This document shows, in pieces, positions 18,863 to 28,534 of a stretch of DNA of 64,000 bases. How positions within the stretch are numbered: the first letter of the stretch is position 1; each line of letters opens with the position of its first letter. The notes beneath the pieces are model-generated. The model made no database searches and was not told the DNA's origin. It saw nothing but the letters and a program-made list of their open reading frames with translations. The translations under genes and the position numbers were made by a program. Origin of the DNA: Niabella ginsenosidivorans (GTDB lineage Bacteria; Bacteroidota; Bacteroidia; Chitinophagales; Chitinophagaceae); contig NZ_CP015772.1 of assembly GCF_001654455.1 (NCBI RefSeq), positions 1,302,001-1,366,000 on the forward strand. The letters run 5' to 3'.

Positions 18863-19810
18863 CTATTTCCTGGTATAATTGGATTGAAAAAGAACAGGGG
18901 TGGAGAAGACCCTGCTGGCGCAGCCCAGCAGGCAGGCATTGTCGCCCGTTTGTGCCCGGACGATCACTGTATGGCTGCTGGTATCGGGCATGGCTTTTTG
19001 CAGTACCCTCCGGGTAATTTCAGGTACATAGAAATCGCCCGCTTCGGCAATGCCCCCGCCGATAATTACTTTTTGCGGGCTGAAAATATTAACCAGGCTG
19101 GCAATGCCCACAGACATATAGTTGAAGTGCTGCTTCATTGCTGTTATAGCTGCCTCTTCACCCAGCAGGTAATTTTTTATGAGGAGCTTTCTGTTCAGGT
19201 CTGCCGGGGAAATACCTGTAAGCGCAGCATAGTCACGGATCAGTGCCTTTACAGACGCATAGGCTTCAAAACAGCCCCTGCCTCCGCAGGAGCATTCAGG
19301 CCCGTTAAAATTGATCACAATATGGCCCAGCTCTGCTCCCGTATTCCTGAACCCGCCGTACAATTTATTGTTGATCACCAGGCAGCCGCCGATCCCTGTA
19401 CCCACGGTCAGGAATACAACATCCGAGCAGTTTTTACCGGATCCGTATTGCATTTCCCCCCAGGCCATCATATTGGCATCATTATCTACTATTACATTCA
19501 GCCCTGTGGAAGCTGCCACGATTGCCCCGAGGTTAACGTTTCTGAACCCCGGTAAGTTATCAGCCCCACCCACAATAATGTTGTTCTCCACGATTCCGGG
19601 AAAACCGATGCCGATCCCGAGCACCTGTTTTTCCGCCTGGCTGGCGCATTTCCGCACTGCGGCATTGATCAGCGCAATAATTTCACCTTCTGTCAGTATA
19701 TCCCTGGAAGGCATTTTAAAAGTATATACAATTTCCCCTTTTACATTGATCAGGCCGCATTTTATAAAAGTGCTGCCTACATCAATGGCTATCGCGTACA
19801 TTCCTGTCAC
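18863..19810 (-). CDS. ROK-family sugar kinase (second copy)
   Basis: A 315-residue ROK kinase without a DNA-binding domain, clearly paralogous to the gene at 5507. The two share VGTGIGG, GGADNLPGF, DNDANMM, ELGH, CSCGxRGCFEAYAS and VNIFSPQKVIIGGGI. ATG at 19810 is used; a second ATG three codons in (MYAIAIDVG) is possible. It is on the opposite strand to the lyase operon and shares orientation with the HTCS gene 128 bases upstream of its start. The likely substrate is an amino sugar. Why one locus needs two similar kinases is unclear; they may serve glucosamine and galactosamine series respectively, which is only inference. Confidence 0.9.
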   Translation of the reverse strand: MTGMYAIAIDVGSTFIKCGLINVKGEIVYTFKMPSRDILTEGEIIALINAAVRKCASQAEKQVLGIGIGFPGIVENNIIVGGADNLPGFRNVNLGAIVAASTGLNVIVDNDANMMAWGEMQYGSGKNCSDVVFLTVGTGIGGCLVINNKLYGGFRNTGAELGHIVINFNGPECSCGGRGCFEAYASVKALIRDYAALTGISPADLNRKLLIKNYLLGEEAAITAMKQHFNYMSVGIASLVNIFSPQKVIIGGGIAEAGDFYVPEITRRVLQKAMPDTSSHTVIVRAQTGDNACLLGCASRVFSTPVLFQSNYTRK

Positions 19811-19938
19811 CGTATATGAGTTTCAATTTTAAAAGACCAGGCGTGCTGGCTCTGTTTGTCAAATTAAAGACAGGCAGCAAAAAAGCGGTTTCAAAAATGA
19901 TTTAATTTCTTTAGAAATGGTTGATTTTTGCATTGTAG

Positions 19939-22900
19939 CTACTCGGTTTGCTTCTGGGCTGCGTATTCTGTAGGCAAATAACCATAATATTGTTTAAATG
20001 AGGTTGAAAAATAGGATAAGGAACTAAAGCCGGATAAATAAGCCACCTCGGTAACGGAATGTTCTTTACGCTCCAGCAGCTCTGCGGCTTTTTTAAACTT
20101 GATGCGTTTGATAAAATCCGTTGTGGATTCTCCGGTGATCGCTTTTAGCTTCAGGTACAGGCTTGACCGGCTCATACCGATCTTCCTGCTGAGCTTTAAT
20201 ACGGAAAATTCCGGATCGATCAGGCTTTCTTCAATAATGTCAATTGCTTTGCGCAAGAACTCCTCATCCAGCGTATTAAGCGCAATATTTTCCGGTATGA
20301 TCTCGGTGGCAGAGGAATAATATTCTTTTAACCTCCGGCGGGAGCGGATAATGTTCTGCACTTTGGCTTCCAGCAGGGGCACGGAAAAAGGCTTGGTCAC
20401 ATAATCATCTGCTCCGGCTTCCAGTCCCTTTACCTGGTTCGTTGTTTCATTTTTGGCCGTTAACAGGATAATGGGGATATGGCAGGTGATGATGTTTTGT
20501 TTGATCTTTTTACAGAACTGGATGCCGTCTATGCCCGGCATCATTACATCACTGATGATGATATCAATATCCCCGGCTTCAACGATCTTTAGTGCATCCT
20601 CCCCGTTAAACGCTTTGCTGATTCTGAATTGCCGCTCAAAATACCCCGTCAGGTATTCCACAATCTGCGGATTATCATCCACTATAAGCAAATGTTGCAC
20701 ATTGCCTGCATTATCGGAAGATGGTTCCACGCCTTCCGGCAGCTCCTTGTTCAGGGCATTCAGGTTGTCAAGAAGCAGCTCAAAATGATTTTCAGGTCTG
20801 AACTCATCCGCCTGGTATTGCTCCCGGTTCAGGGGAATAGCAACAATAAAGGCTGTTCCGTGGCCGGGCTCGCTTTCTATGGTTATGGTGCCATGGTGCA
20901 GTTCCGCAAGGCTTTTGGCAAATGCAAGACCTACACCTGAGCCCATGCTCATTTCTTTACTTTGTACCTGGTAGAACCGTTCAAAGACCCGCTCATGATC
21001 AACCGGGGCAATTCCCACGCCCGTATCCCGTACCGTTAAGATCATTTGTTCGTTCCTCAGGTAAAAGCTGAGCTCAATGGTATCTCCCGGCGCCGTATAT
21101 TTAAAAGCATTAGACAGCAGGTTATTGCAGATCTTTTCAATAGCATCTTTATCAAAGTGGCAGATCAGCTCTTTTTGGGTGGATTTGAAATAATACTTCA
21201 CGTTCTTTTGCCCGGATAATTCCAGGAAGCAGGTGTAGATCTCATGCAGAAAAGCAACAATGTCACCTTCAGATAACTCCAGCTTTTTTATGCCCTTTTC
21301 GGTTTTCCTGAATTCCATTAACTGGTCTACCAGCTGATAAAGACGTTTTGCGTTGGACAGCATACGCTCATGGTACTTTCTTAGCTTTTTTTCCGGTACC
21401 GGCCTGCCCAGCATTTCCTCTAAAGGTGCAATAATCAACGTGAGCGGTGTTTTAAACTCATGGGACACATTGGTGAAAAAATCCATTTTCATCTGGTTCA
21501 GGTATTCTGATCTTTCACGGTCGCTCCGTTCTATGGCTAAGGCGTTCCTTGCTTTGATGCGCTCACGGATAATGCGCCAGGCAATATATGCCATTGCCGC
21601 CAGCGTTGCCAGCACCAGCAGGTAAAACCCGTTACTGCGCCACCAGGGGGGCAAAATAGTTATTTTCAAAGAGCGTACACCGCTTTCTTCTCCCAAAGGC
21701 CCGGTTGCCTTTACCAGAAACGTATAGCTGCCGGGCTTTAGATTGCTATACGTGGCCTTGGGTATGTTCTCACACAACTGCCACCCGTAGTCAAACCCTT
21801 TCAGCATATAATAATATTTTATACTGCCGGGGGCGATATAATTGAACGCATTGAAAAAGATGGTGAACTGTTTGTATTCATGTGCCAGCCTGAGGGACTT
21901 TGCATCATTAATGTATTCTTTTAAAATGCCGGAGCTGCTATTGGGCGTAACGGGTGTATTAAAAACATCAAGGCCTGTAAAAGAAACCGCCAGGTGAAAC
22001 GGCTTCAGCATAACAGAACGGGGATAAAAATAAATGATGCCGTTCAGCCCTCCAAACAATAACATCCTGTCGCTTGTTTTGCAGAACGCAGGAAACCCAG
22101 GCTGGTTGCTGCCAAGGCCTGTCTGGCTGTTGAACAGTTGCAGCTTACCCAGCTGCAGCTCCAGTTTTACCAGCCCTTTTCCGGTTGAAACCCATATGCC
22201 CTGGTCATCGTCGGGCTGGATCCCGTAGATCATGCCTTTTATGGCATTACCGGGGCCGGAATAGGGCACAAATTTATGATGCTGTTCGTCAAACAGGTTT
22301 AACCCATCCCGTGTGCCCACCCATACCCGGCCAAGCTGGTCTTCTGCAATACAGGTTACCAGCTCATTAGACAGCATACTGCCCGGGAATACCTCAAAAT
22401 TCCCGTTGTCCGGTGTAAAAATATTGATCCCATTGATGGTGCCGACCCAGATCCTGTTTTTCCGGTCTTCCAGCAGGTAAGTAATAATGTCCGAACTAAG
22501 CCTTCGTCCGGAAGGATCCTGATTGTAATGAACAAAGGCCTGCCTTTCCGCATCCCACCGGTCAAGGCCCGAGCGGGTGCCTACCCAAATGCGCTGCTGC
22601 CGGTCCCTGAGCAATGCATGTACCATATCACCGGATATGGAAGCCGGGTTATGCGGATCATGCACATAGGTTTTTATAGTGCCTGATTTTTTATTCAGAA
22701 TATTCAACCCGGCATTAAAAGTACCGATGAACGTATTCCCGTTTGCATCAAAAGCAAGGGCCTTAATGTTGTTGGAGCTGATGCAGTTACCGCCGGATTC
22801 TTTATGGGAATAGTAGGAAATGGTGTTTGTCTGCCTGTTCCATAAATTGATGCCCTTATCATTGGTGCCGATCCAGATATCCTGCTCGGGGTCTTCCTTT

Positions 22901-24000
22901 ATAATGTTTACAACCTGGTCGTTCAGCAGAACGGTTCCTGTATTCTGGCTGAGGATATTGAACTTAATATCGTCTTTGTGATAGTAGTTGAGCCCGCCAA
23001 AAAACGTGCCCAGCCACATCCCGTTCTGGCGGTCGCGGAAAATACACCGTACAGAGTTCTGACTTAAGGTATAGTCTCCTGTAGCCTGATGCTCAAAATT
23101 GGTAAAAGTGCCCTGCTGTCCGTCAAAGATGGACAAACCCCTGAAGGTCCCGATCCATAAATTGCCGCTCTCATCAACAGCGAGGCTCCTTATGTCATTA
23201 TCAATAAGGCTGTTTGCTACCTGCGGTTCATGAACGTACCTGGCAAGCTGGTCGCTCTTTAGATCAAGACAGAACAGACCGTCACTTTCCGAGGCCATCC
23301 ACAGGCGGCCCTCCTGCAGCAGCAGGCTGTTGATCCGGGCACTGATGCGTCCGGGATGCACCCTTCCGGCGGCTTTGGAAATCCTGTTTATTTTACAGAC
23401 CCCTTTATCTGTTGCCAGGAGCAGATCGTTGCTGACGAACATCAACTGCTGAATATTGGCAACAGCCTGCCCGGGTACATTGTAATGAAAAGGCACAAAA
23501 CGGTTCTGCTCCGGATCCCGGTAATAGATCTCGCCTGTATTTGAAGCAATCCATATCCGATGCTCCCTGTCGGTTGTAATGCTGGAAATAAACCATTCCC
23601 CCGGCTTTACCGGCAGGGGATAATTTTTAAAGCGCTCCGTTTTATAATTATAGCAGCTGATCCCTTTATTGCCCCCGATCCACAGCATGCCCTCCTTATC
23701 AACAAACAGGCTTCTGATATAGCTGGAGAACAGGCTGCTGCTGTCTTCCTTTGCCGGCCTGTATACTGTAAATGTTTTGCCGTCATACCGGTTCAGCCCA
23801 TCCTGTGTGCCTACCCATATAAAACCTGAACGGTCCTGCTGGATGGCAAATACCGTGCTTTGCGATAATCCCTGGTCTATAGAAATGGTCCTGAAATATC
23901 TGTTTTTGGTATAATCCGGAACGGATTGTGCGTGAATGAAGTTGCTTATCTGTAAACAGCAGAAAAGCAGCAGCTTCAAAACTACCTCTCTTTTCATCAT
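19939..24000 (-). CDS. Hybrid two-component system sensor histidine kinase/response regulator (HTCS)
   Basis: A 1353-residue one-protein signalling system. A signal peptide (NFIHAQ) precedes about 14 two-component propeller repeats (FAIQQDRSGFIWVGTQDGLNRYDG and relatives) and a Y_Y_Y domain (YYYMLKGFDYGW, YSNLKPGSYTFLVKA). A membrane helix follows near residues 790-812, then HisKA with FFTNVSHEFKTPLT (His near 845), HATPase with NLLSNAFKYTAPG and DTGVGIA, and a receiver with SDVMMPGIDG (Asp near 1150). A C-terminal AraC helix-turn-helix ends in SYFSTSFKQYYGYLP. HTCS proteins bind an oligosaccharide in the periplasm and activate the neighbouring SusC/D operon; here a glycosaminoglycan disaccharide is the probable ligand. 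It is transcribed towards the lyase operon. Confidence 0.95.
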   Translation of the reverse strand: MMKREVVLKLLLFCCLQISNFIHAQSVPDYTKNRYFRTISIDQGLSQSTVFAIQQDRSGFIWVGTQDGLNRYDGKTFTVYRPAKEDSSSLFSSYIRSLFVDKEGMLWIGGNKGISCYNYKTERFKNYPLPVKPGEWFISSITTDREHRIWIASNTGEIYYRDPEQNRFVPFHYNVPGQAVANIQQLMFVSNDLLLATDKGVCKINRISKAAGRVHPGRISARINSLLLQEGRLWMASESDGLFCLDLKSDQLARYVHEPQVANSLIDNDIRSLAVDESGNLWIGTFRGLSIFDGQQGTFTNFEHQATGDYTLSQNSVRCIFRDRQNGMWLGTFFGGLNYYHKDDIKFNILSQNTGTVLLNDQVVNIIKEDPEQDIWIGTNDKGINLWNRQTNTISYYSHKESGGNCISSNNIKALAFDANGNTFIGTFNAGLNILNKKSGTIKTYVHDPHNPASISGDMVHALLRDRQQRIWVGTRSGLDRWDAERQAFVHYNQDPSGRRLSSDIITYLLEDRKNRIWVGTINGINIFTPDNGNFEVFPGSMLSNELVTCIAEDQLGRVWVGTRDGLNLFDEQHHKFVPYSGPGNAIKGMIYGIQPDDDQGIWVSTGKGLVKLELQLGKLQLFNSQTGLGSNQPGFPAFCKTSDRMLLFGGLNGIIYFYPRSVMLKPFHLAVSFTGLDVFNTPVTPNSSSGILKEYINDAKSLRLAHEYKQFTIFFNAFNYIAPGSIKYYYMLKGFDYGWQLCENIPKATYSNLKPGSYTFLVKATGPLGEESGVRSLKITILPPWWRSNGFYLLVLATLAAMAYIAWRIIRERIKARNALAIERSDRERSEYLNQMKMDFFTNVSHEFKTPLTLIIAPLEEMLGRPVPEKKLRKYHERMLSNAKRLYQLVDQLMEFRKTEKGIKKLELSEGDIVAFLHEIYTCFLELSGQKNVKYYFKSTQKELICHFDKDAIEKICNNLLSNAFKYTAPGDTIELSFYLRNEQMILTVRDTGVGIAPVDHERVFERFYQVQSKEMSMGSGVGLAFAKSLAELHHGTITIESEPGHGTAFIVAIPLNREQYQADEFRPENHFELLLDNLNALNKELPEGVEPSSDNAGNVQHLLIVDDNPQIVEYLTGYFERQFRISKAFNGEDALKIVEAGDIDIIISDVMMPGIDGIQFCKKIKQNIITCHIPIILLTAKNETTNQVKGLEAGADDYVTKPFSVPLLEAKVQNIIRSRRRLKEYYSSATEIIPENIALNTLDEEFLRKAIDIIEESLIDPEFSVLKLSRKIGMSRSSLYLKLKAITGESTTDFIKRIKFKKAAELLERKEHSVTEVAYLSGFSSLSYFSTSFKQYYGYLPTEYAAQKQTE

Positions 24001-24069
24001 AGGCTAAAATTAGGCAAATTCAGCTTTGTTTTATGAAAACAGCGCTATCAAAATATGCCTGTTGCTGCT

Positions 24070-24921
24070 TCAGGATTTATTCAGCAAAATTTTATATTCT
24101 TTTGGGGTAAGGCTTGTTTTCTTTTTAAAGAAGTAACCAAAATAGGCCGGGTTCGGGAATCCTAAATGAAATGCTATTTCTTTTATGGACATACCGGAGC
24201 TATGCAACAAACGCTTTGCTTCCAGCAGCACCCGTTCCTGTATGAATTCCAGCGCAGACATTCCATACTGTTTTCTGCAAATAATACCCAGGTAATTAGG
24301 TGTTATGTGCAAATGCCGCGCATAGAATGCCACAGATTTCTGTGTTGTAAAGTGCTTTTCCACCAGGGAATGGAACTTATAGGATGCGGAACCTGAACAG
24401 GAGGGAGGCGTATTGCCAAACTGGTGTTCCATCCACAGGTTGATCATTAAGCAGATCAGCCTGCATCTTGCATTGACCAGTTCCAGGAAGATGGTAGCTG
24501 TGGACAGCTCTTTTTTAATGGCTAAGAATTCAGCGCTTATCTTCTGATAAGCGGTAATATCCAGGTTTAGCACCGGGTGCGCATTGTGCTCGGAAAAAGG
24601 GAACTGTAGTGCAGCAGGGAAGGTTTCCAACAATGCCCGTTTTATGGTTAGCCACTGCCCTTTTACCGGTGGCTGCAGTTTCCATTGCTGCTTTTGCCCG
24701 GGATACAGTATATGGATCTGTTTTGCTTTTATTGTATAATCTTCAGCATTGATGGAATGGGTGCCATTTCCTTTTTGAAACAGCACCAGCGCGAACAAAT
24801 TGTCCGCGCCGGTTTCCCAATCGCTCCCGTTTCCAAGCTCCAGATAGCTGACATAGATTCCTTTTCCGGATTGGATGGAAGTGCCCTTTACCGGGGCATA
24901 GTTTTTCGTTTTTTTTCTCAT
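24070..24921 (-). CDS. AraC-family transcriptional regulator
   Basis: A 283-residue regulator with an N-terminal cupin-like sensing part (residues about 20-120, QKGNGTHSINAEDYTIKAKQIHILYPGQKQQW) and a C-terminal double helix-turn-helix (SVAFYARHLHITPNYLGIICRKQYGMS, SIKEIAFHLGFPNPAYFGYFFKKKTSLTPKEY). No signal peptide, so cytoplasmic. It lies 69 bases upstream of the HTCS start in the same orientation and may act on the same locus, possibly responding to an imported sugar. The ligand is unknown. Confidence 0.88.
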   Translation of the reverse strand: MRKKTKNYAPVKGTSIQSGKGIYVSYLELGNGSDWETGADNLFALVLFQKGNGTHSINAEDYTIKAKQIHILYPGQKQQWKLQPPVKGQWLTIKRALLETFPAALQFPFSEHNAHPVLNLDITAYQKISAEFLAIKKELSTATIFLELVNARCRLICLMINLWMEHQFGNTPPSCSGSASYKFHSLVEKHFTTQKSVAFYARHLHITPNYLGIICRKQYGMSALEFIQERVLLEAKRLLHSSGMSIKEIAFHLGFPNPAYFGYFFKKKTSLTPKEYKILLNKS

Positions 24922-25572
24922 ATCAAAAGCACGATCTGTTTTAAAAGCTTTTACAGATACCGCAGCATTGTTTCACAATTAAATACCCGGTGGGTTTGTG
25001 AGCTCTGTCATAAGGCTCCTACAGCCATTGCCGGAGCAATAAAAATACGCTATTAACAGGAATACGGTAAGTAGTCTTCTTTGTATGAATAAGTGAAAAT
25101 AGCTTTAATATCATAATAGTTTGAGCGCTGCTTTCCAAAACTTCAGGATGCAGGGGGTGATCAAAAAGTACTATCAGCCTGAGGCAATCCTGAAAGCATT
25201 TATATTTATTACCGTTGAAAATAACAGTTAAGTTGCCAAAGCAGCTGTCATGGTGAGCCTCAAATAAAGGTGTTGCATTTAAGCTGATTGGGATGGCAAT
25301 TTTTTTAATCGTCATCCCGGGCGCAGTCGAGGGGTCTTTAATATTATAGAGATTTACCTTCGGTGAAATTGTTCTCCACTCCGCTTCGCTACCAATGACG
25401 AAACTATATATTATTGATCTTCAAAATAATACAACACTTGTCAGTAACAGCCCGCCTGGATGGCAGATATAATGATCAGTGTCATGTCATTCCCTGCCTC
25501 GCCGGCCGATGCGCGATCTGCAGAAGACATATCCTGTTAAGGCTGTTTTGAAATCCAGTTGTACACTATCAG
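24922..25572. other. Gene-free gap, about 650 bases
   Basis: No convincing coding region. It holds one REP-like extragenic repeat (25310-25400, listed separately) and otherwise nothing recognisable. A 98-codon minus-strand open frame at 25019-25315 has no family features and runs into the repeat. Confidence 0.6.
25310..25400. repeat. Bacteroidota extragenic repeat (REP-like)
   Basis: Bounded by CGTCAT (25310-25315) and ATGACG (25395-25400), with CCCGGGCGCAGTCGAGGGG near the left end and ACTCCGCTTCGCTACC near the right end. This is the common CGTCATCCCG...GTCGA...CTTCGCT...ATGACG intergenic repeat remembered from Bacteroidota genomes. Confidence 0.6.
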
Positions 25573-26007
25573 TTATTTTTGCGACTTTTCGTTGAAGCTG
25601 ATCATCCAGTTAATGCCAAACTGGTCGATGATCATCCCGAAAAAATCGCCCCAGAACGTGTCGGCAAGCGGCATGGTTATCTGCCCGTATGTTGCCAGGC
25701 CGCTGAACAGCTTTTCCGCCTCGGCTTTACTGTCGGCCAGTACAGACACGGAAAAATTATTTCCCTGCACAAGCGATGCCGCCCATTGCGGGCCCATATC
25801 GCAACCCATCAGCACCGAAGCGCCAATGGGCAGTGAAATGTGCATGATCCTGTTCCTGTCGGCATCGGTAACGGTATATCCCTGTTGCTGCGGCAGTTCG
25901 CTGAACCGTGCCAGGTGGCTGAAGTTGCCGCCAAATACGGATCTGTAAAAGTTGAAGGCTTCTTCACAATTGCCGTTAAAGGTGAGGTATGTGTTTGTTG
26001 TTGCCAT
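25573..26007 (-). CDS. VOC-family protein, PhnB/glyoxalase-like
   Basis: A 144-residue single-domain vicinal-oxygen-chelate protein of the PhnB/3-demethylubiquinone methyltransferase-like group: TYLTFNGNCEEAFNFYRSVFGG at the start, GASVLMGCD, FSVSVLADSKAEAEKLFSGL, and the closing WGDFFGMIIDQFGINWMISF. These proteins are small cytoplasmic metal-dependent enzymes or binding proteins of mostly unknown substrate. It is the last of a minus-strand series after cbpM, with a 95-base gap. Confidence 0.88.
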   Translation of the reverse strand: MATTNTYLTFNGNCEEAFNFYRSVFGGNFSHLARFSELPQQQGYTVTDADRNRIMHISLPIGASVLMGCDMGPQWAASLVQGNNFSVSVLADSKAEAEKLFSGLATYGQITMPLADTFWGDFFGMIIDQFGINWMISFNEKSQK

Positions 26008-26102
26008 TGCGTGATTTTTTTTAAGGTGTTGAATTTCTTATTGCGGTTCCTGACCGGGTATTGATCAGCCGTTTCTTTTTTTTACAGCAATTTCTGTTAC
26101 GT

Positions 26103-26390
26103 TTAGTTTTCGCCCAACCGGTTTTGCAGCTTTCTTATTTCCTGCTGAAGATCCTGCATGCGGTTCAGCAAATGCATGATGGCTTCCATTCCTTCCATAT
26201 TAATGTCCAGGTCATAATAAAGATGCATGTACTTTTCAAGATCTGTCAGCTGTTCGTACGCAATAAAATTCTTTTTACCGGAACGGGTCAGGCGGATCAG
26301 GCCATGCTCATCCAGCTCCTGTACAAAAGAGGCCTCAATCTTATAATAGATACAGCATTGCTCTACAGATATTCTTTTTGCTTTTTCCAT
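26103..26390 (-). CDS. cbpM: Chaperone modulator CbpM-like protein
   Basis: A 95-residue protein starting at ATG 26390 (MEKAKRISVEQCCIYYKIEASFVQELDEHGLI), ten bases after the CbpA stop codon. The N-terminus is a MerR-like winged-helix motif, and the C-terminal half is a coiled coil (MEAIMHLLNRMQDLQQEIRKLQNRL). In Escherichia coli CbpM binds the J domain of CbpA and inhibits it; the pairing with a CbpA gene immediately upstream supports the same role here. A longer frame upstream overlaps cbpA and is not needed. Confidence 0.85.
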   Translation of the reverse strand: MEKAKRISVEQCCIYYKIEASFVQELDEHGLIRLTRSGKKNFIAYEQLTDLEKYMHLYYDLDINMEGMEAIMHLLNRMQDLQQEIRKLQNRLGEN

Positions 26391-26400
26391 CGTTGTTTTT

Positions 26401-27321
26401 TTAGCGTTCCTTTGCCAGCTGTTCAAATAATTCTTTTTCTTTTGCGGTAAGCTTTGTTGGTACCTGTACCTGGTAAGTGATATACAGGTCGCCAAAGCTG
26501 CCTTCTTTTTTATAAACGGGGAAACCTTTTCCTTTCAGGCGGATCTTTGTACCGTTCTGTGTTTCGGGAGCTACTTTTAATTTTACCTTTCCACCCATAG
26601 TGTCTGTGGTTGTTTCTCCGCCCAGCAGGGCTATATAAAGATCCAGCGGCACATCGGCATAAAGGTCATTGCCTTTACGTGTAAAATGCGTGTCGTTTTT
26701 TATTTCAAAGGTAATATACAGGTCGCCGTTGGGGCCGCCGTTTACACCCGGTGCGCCATAGCCTGCTATTTTTATTTCCTGGCCATGTTCTATTCCTGCA
26801 GGCACGGTGATCCGGATGTTTTTTCCATTAACAGTAAATGTTTGCTGGTGCGTTTTGCAGGCTTCGGATAAATTTACCTGTACCATTGCCCGGTAATCCT
26901 GCCCTTTAAACCGGTTTTGTGTGCCCCTGCCGCTACGGTTGCCAAACAGGGAGGCAAAGAAATCGGAATAATCGCCGTCTTCGTCTCCATCAAAAGAATA
27001 GTATTCCCCTCCATTTCCGAAAGGATTGCCGCCAGTTCCGAACGGGTGACCGCCTGCCGCCTGTTGTTGTTTCCGGGCTTCCTCAAACTGCTCTGCATGT
27101 TTCCAGTCTTTTCCGTACTGGTCGTATTTTTTTCTTTTTTCCGGGTCGCTCAACACCTCATTTGCTTCATTGATCTGCTGGAATAGTTTTCCTGCACCCG
27201 GATCATTGGGGTTCAGATCAGGATGATGCTTGCGGGCCAATTTCCGGTAAGCCTTTTTTATTTCATCCGCGGATGCATTTTTGCTTACGCCTAAAATTTT
27301 ATAATAATCAATATAATCCAT
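26401..27321 (-). CDS. cbpA: DnaJ-type co-chaperone CbpA (curved DNA-binding protein)
   Basis: 306 residues from ATG 27321 (a GTG one codon earlier is possible). The J domain occupies residues 1-70 ([36 protein letters not shown]) with the HPD tripeptide that stimulates DnaK. A Gly/Phe-rich linker follows ([31 protein letters not shown]), then two C-terminal beta domains ([69 protein letters not shown]). No zinc-finger cysteines, which separates it from DnaJ itself. It works with DnaK in protein quality control and forms an operon with cbpM. Confidence 0.93.
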   Translation of the reverse strand: MDYIDYYKILGVSKNASADEIKKAYRKLARKHHPDLNPNDPGAGKLFQQINEANEVLSDPEKRKKYDQYGKDWKHAEQFEEARKQQQAAGGHPFGTGGNPFGNGGEYYSFDGDEDGDYSDFFASLFGNRSGRGTQNRFKGQDYRAMVQVNLSEACKTHQQTFTVNGKNIRITVPAGIEHGQEIKIAGYGAPGVNGGPNGDLYITFEIKNDTHFTRKGNDLYADVPLDLYIALLGGETTTDTMGGKVKLKVAPETQNGTKIRLKGKGFPVYKKEGSFGDLYITYQVQVPTKLTAKEKELFEQLAKER

Positions 27322-27386
27322 CACTTCAAAAAATTTCAGGTAGTCTTCCGTATTACTGATTGCTCTGAGCCGGTGCCCGATCCCTT

Positions 27387-28346
27387 TTATGAGCCGGGGT
27401 CGGCGGAATACTGATCTAACATCTCTATTGTGGGCACAAAGAACAGGGATCCTGTTTGCGCTGTGCTGAAATCCAGCAACCGGTCATAATTCCCCGGAGG
27501 ATCTCCGATAAACATATTTTCAAGCATTTTTTTTGTGGTGCTGAAGGTATTGGCATAGGAAATGAAATAAGTGCCTGCCTCACCTTTGGAAGGATGCCCG
27601 AATGGCATATTGTCCCGGACGATTTTCAGGTCGTTGCCCTGCTCATCCGTTATGCCGGCAAGGGCGCTGTGCGAGTTGGAAGGCTTTACCGCATCCGTCA
27701 TTTCAATATCGCTTAATTTATACCGCCCGATCACCCTTTCCTGTTCTTCTGTGGTTAAGCTTTCCCAGGCCTGCATATTGTGAAGGTATTTCTGTACAAA
27801 CTGGTAACTGCCGCCTTTGTAAACGGGGTCTTCATCGCCTACCAGCGCAAACAACCGGCGTTCCCCGCCGATCGGGTTTTCGGTGCCATCTACAAAACCA
27901 ATAATAGAGCGCCCGTCCCAATACCTGAATCCGTGTACTTCCTCCAGGCAAAGAGCCACGGGGCTCAGCACAGCCGCTATGTCGGTTGCCATATCAAAGC
28001 AAATGCCCGCATTAATGGCCCTCAGATGAAAATGAAGATCGGCCGGGGTGGCCACAGCTGTGTGTTTTGTGCCTGTAATGGGCTCAAAATTTTTCAGCTC
28101 TTTCGGCAGCGGTTGCGGCAATCCCAGTTTTATCCAGGCGTCATGACCCACCCCCATCACGCAACTGGTTCTGCCATCGGCCACGCGTATCGTAAAGGAA
28201 TGGTTCAGATTTTCTATCAAAGCGCAAAGCCTTTCAAAAACCGGCCGGATGTCGGCGTTCTCTTTAAACTTCCAAACGGAAAATATTGTATTGTTATTGG
28301 GATAATCCGTTACATTCTGCGATTCATATACTGTTTCTTTTTTCAT
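27387..28346 (-). CDS. Dyp-type haem peroxidase (YfeX-like)
   Basis: A 319-residue dye-decolourising peroxidase. The diagnostic GxxDG motif appears as GFVDGTENP, with [52 protein letters not shown] and [33 protein letters not shown]. The Asp of GFVDG and the Arg of VRDNMPFG are the expected distal haem residues. No signal peptide, so cytoplasmic. These enzymes reduce hydrogen peroxide with an organic donor. The start region carries a 13-base tandem duplication (28335-28360) that places a second, out-of-frame ATG 13 bases upstream. The upstream region has a putative -7 element (28453-28460) and the box shared with the molybdenum-cofactor operon. Confidence 0.92.
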   Translation of the reverse strand: MKKETVYESQNVTDYPNNNTIFSVWKFKENADIRPVFERLCALIENLNHSFTIRVADGRTSCVMGVGHDAWIKLGLPQPLPKELKNFEPITGTKHTAVATPADLHFHLRAINAGICFDMATDIAAVLSPVALCLEEVHGFRYWDGRSIIGFVDGTENPIGGERRLFALVGDEDPVYKGGSYQFVQKYLHNMQAWESLTTEEQERVIGRYKLSDIEMTDAVKPSNSHSALAGITDEQGNDLKIVRDNMPFGHPSKGEAGTYFISYANTFSTTKKMLENMFIGDPPGNYDRLLDFSTAQTGSLFFVPTIEMLDQYSADPGS

Positions 28347-28360
28347 ATTCTTTTTTCATA
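28335..28360 (-). repeat. 13-base tandem duplication over the Dyp start codon
   Basis: TTCTTTTTTCATA (plus strand) occurs twice in tandem at 28335-28347 and 28348-28360, followed by a partial third copy. On the coding strand each unit contains an ATG; the copies are out of frame with each other because 13 is not a multiple of three. Confidence 0.85.
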
Positions 28361-28452
28361 TTCTTTTTCAGCAGTTGCCGCTATGGCAGGTTGGCTGCGG
28401 GCCCCACCCATAACTGCATTGCCCTGTGATCTTTCCGGTAATCAAATTTGAA

Positions 28453-28525
28453 CAAATTTAGCAGCTATTATCCGTTGTCTTTATATCCGTGGGATTGATT
28501 AATAATATTCGATATTTTTTTCACC
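28453..28525 (-). promoter_or_regulatory. Putative promoter and upstream box of the Dyp peroxidase gene
   Basis: On the minus strand TAAATTTG (28453-28460) fits the Bacteroidota -7 form TAnnTTTG, 107 bases before the Dyp ATG; no -33 TTTG is present at the proper distance. Starting 44 bases further upstream, plus-strand ATATTCGATAT then TTTTTTCACC (28505-28525) matches a site at 42264-42284 in 20 of 21 bases with almost the same spacing. Confidence 0.55.
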
Positions 28526-28534
28526 GTTTTTAAC

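Noticed and set aside
18884-19832. Long plus-strand open frames opposite the second ROK gene
   Set aside because: They are antisense shadows of a gene with full ROK motifs.
25019-25315. 98-codon minus-strand open frame
   Set aside because: No family features or ribosome site, and it ends inside a REP-like repeat.
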